Source of the DNA: JBBDWJ01 sp040902925
GTDB taxonomy: Bacteria > Acidobacteriota > Terriglobia > Bryobacterales > UBA6623
DNA length: 33,336 nucleotides
NCBI GenBank assembly: GCA_040902925.1
Contig: JBBDWJ010000144.1
Span: 1 to 33,336, forward strand
Reading direction: 5' to 3'
Part shown: in pieces, positions 33,233 through 33,336 of the stretch
Position numbering within the stretch: the first letter of the stretch is position 1
How the letters are laid out: each line of letters begins with the position of its first letter
Position numbers and translations under genes: made by a program
Notes under the pieces: model-generated
Told to the model about the DNA's origin: nothing
What the model saw: only the letters and a program-made list of their open reading frames with translations
Databases searched by the model: none

Positions 33233-33336
33233 ATGCGTTTTCTGCTCTTTTTTCTATTACTTGCCCTGCCTCTCCGCGCTCCTGCCGACGAGCTGGAGAC
33301 CGAGGCCAAACGATTTGTCGACGTCTACAGCCTGCT
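33233..33336 (+). CDS. Exported protein, N-terminus only (possible S41 protease)
   Basis: Thirty-four complete codons run off the window edge. Residues 1-18 are a signal peptide (MRFLLFFLLLALPLRAPA), so the product is exported. The following ELETEAKRFVDVYSLL resembles the start of the mature part of acidobacterial carboxyl-terminal processing proteases (S41), where a 'VYSL-ENY' stretch precedes the domain. That identity is a weak guess from one short stretch. No Shine-Dalgarno is apparent. Confidence 0.55.
   Translation, partial: MRFLLFFLLLALPLRAPADELETEAKRFVDVYSL

Noticed and set aside
24232..33336. Candidate novel defence or secretion system in the right third
   Set aside because: All genes there are glycosyltransferases, a cytochrome-TPR fusion, lpdA and a partial exported protein; no nuclease, sensor or secretion component is present.

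Overview
The window is high-GC bacterial DNA that fits an acidobacterium, most likely the Bryobacterales/Solibacter group. The main evidence is a large secreted SBBP beta-propeller protein (12162-15062) that ends in the Ig-like C-terminal domain first catalogued from Solibacter (TIGR03437). Supporting evidence is a Tat-exported DUF1501 protein, a TPR-multihaem cytochrome fusion, a PD40 propeller and several dispersed palindromic repeats. This assignment is inferred from family content; no rRNA or other taxonomic marker is present. Ten Ns at 3812-3821 show that the sequence is a draft scaffold.

Layout. 1-429: left edge without a recognisable gene. 430-3709: divergent pair, an Nramp-fold transporter (-) and an exported YtcJ-type amidohydrolase (+). 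3710-4127: palindromic repeat cluster, assembly gap and an orphan coding-like scrap. 4128-5243: GH88 unsaturated glycuronyl hydrolase (+). 5335-9012: SMC (-). 9285-10316: exported PD40 propeller (+). 10548-12014 and 12162-15062: DUF1501 protein and SBBP/TIGR03437 protein (both -). 15329-18979: isoleucyl-tRNA synthetase, IleRS2-like, with a 111-residue insertion after the KMSKS loop (+). 19178-24094: full-length Lhr-type helicase with low-complexity linkers (+). 24232-28653: operon-like run of four glycosyltransferases (-). 28886-31465: seven-CXXCH cytochrome fused to about ten TPRs (-). 31534-32919: dihydrolipoyl dehydrogenase (-). 33233-end: N-terminus of an exported protein, possibly an S41 protease (+).

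How the genes relate. Most are unrelated housekeeping or accessory genes. The clearest functional unit is the glycosyltransferase run: two genes overlap by 4 nt (ATGA), the next follows after 14 nt, and the fourth after about 240 nt. It probably builds a surface or capsular glycan. GH88, the amidohydrolase, PD40, SBBP and DUF1501 proteins suit a soil heterotroph with a large envelope and secreted proteome. I found no defence system, CRISPR array, transposase, tRNA or rRNA. The most distinctive items are the IleRS insertion, the haem-TPR fusion, the Nramp homologue without the usual metal ligands, the repeat tracts inside lhr, and the repeats and palindromes between genes.
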